A stretch of 5,872 bases of DNA from Mxb001 sp044360385 (GTDB lineage: Bacteria > Actinomycetota > Actinomycetes > S36-B12). A program made the position numbers and the translations under genes. Location of the stretch: contig JBIKKK010000139.1 in assembly GCA_044360385.1 (NCBI GenBank), positions 1 through 5,872 on the forward strand, given 5' to 3'. Under the pieces are notes generated by a model. It ran no database searches. It saw only the letters and a program-made list of their open reading frames with translations, and was not told the origin of the DNA. Positions within the stretch are counted from its first letter, which is position 1. Each line of letters begins with the position of its first letter. Positions 5,532-5,872 of the stretch are shown piece by piece.

Positions 5532-5872
5532 TCATGCCCCCGGCTTCTTGACGCGTGCATGGGGTCGTCCACCCGTCGAGAGCACGAGCGCGATGAGGAT
5601 CTCGTCGTCGCGCGGAGCATCCGGAATCGTGATCTCGGCCGAGTCCATGTCGTCGAAGACCCAGCGATCGTCCTTGTTGCCGATGGGCATGGTGATGGCG
5701 GCTCCCGGCGCGCCGACCTTCTTGGTGCCCGGGATGATGTCGGCTCCGCCGCCGATCGCCGCGCGCACCGGCGCGCCGAAACGAGGGTGCAGCACGGCGG
5801 CCGTGTGCTCCAACTCGCCGCGAGTGCCGACGATTGCTCCCTTGCCGTAGCCGCGCACCTGGTCAGGCGTGA
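5532..5872 (-). CDS. DUF1185 / 'amino acid synthesis' family protein, 5' end outside window
   Basis: The last 112 residues are visible; the reading frame is open through the right edge. The family is usually about 190-200 residues, so roughly the first 80 are missing. Recognised features, in order, are GYGKGAIVG, GELEHTAAVLHPRFGAPVRA, the glycine-rich IGGGADIIPGTKKVG, a strand with the NKDDRW turn, and the closing PDAPRDDEILIALVLSTGGRPHARV. These match the PF06684 family as I remember it. The family name implies a role in amino acid synthesis, but no enzymatic reaction is established to my knowledge. A GTG at 5858 lies inside the conserved GYGKG region and is not the real start. The EthD gene follows one base after the stop (TGA-C-ATG), so the two are almost certainly one transcript. 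Confidence 0.85.
   Translation of the reverse strand, partial: TPDQVRGYGKGAIVGTRGELEHTAAVLHPRFGAPVRAAIGGGADIIPGTKKVGAPGAAITMPIGNKDDRWVFDDMDSAEITIPDAPRDDEILIALVLSTGGRPHARVKKPGA

Noticed and set aside
5531..5620. Longer EthD protein starting at 5620
   Set aside because: It would overlap the DUF1185 coding sequence by about 90 bp, and the added residues are Ser/Arg-rich and unlike the EthD fold, which begins at MKVMIGL.

Overview
The window is high-GC, tightly packed chromosomal DNA, most likely from an actinomycete (Actinomycetota). Support comes from the DUF3159 membrane protein at the left edge, a family I know only from actinobacteria, a Mycobacterium-type VKOR, and repeated leaderless-type starts (a TANNNT -10 box 6-8 nt before the start codon, with no usable Shine-Dalgarno). 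Genus cannot be read from the sequence. There are seven protein genes, two cut by the window edges. I see no RNA gene, mobile element, CRISPR array or prophage. No gene-free stretch exceeds 75 bases.

Left block (1-2265): a DUF3159 membrane protein runs leftward off the edge. Divergent to it, and only 52 bp away, is a secreted protein of unknown family with eight cysteines. Next on the same strand is a five-helix VKOR-family thiol oxidoreductase. VKOR makes disulfides outside the membrane, so the adjacent cysteine-rich exported protein is a plausible client.

Centre (2269-4725, minus): a large flavoprotein of the sarcosine / dimethylglycine dehydrogenase family. It has an N-terminal covalent-FAD oxidase domain and C-terminal GcvT-like folate domains. 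It would demethylate a small N-methyl amine and pass the one-carbon unit to tetrahydrofolate. Divergent from it, across 74 bp, is a small SRPBCC (START/cyclase-like) protein.

Right block (5231-5872, minus): an EthD-fold protein lies one base behind a DUF1185 ('amino acid synthesis family') protein that is cut by the right edge. The two are probably cotranscribed.

Strand switches are frequent. Convergent neighbours nearly touch (3 bp apart at 2266-2268) or overlap by four bases (stop codons inside one CTAG at 5231-5234). Divergent neighbours share short promoter regions. I found no evidence of a wholly new system. The most noteworthy points are the uniform leaderless start architecture, the secreted eight-cysteine protein with a probable internal duplication beside VKOR, and the unassigned substrate of the flavoprotein.
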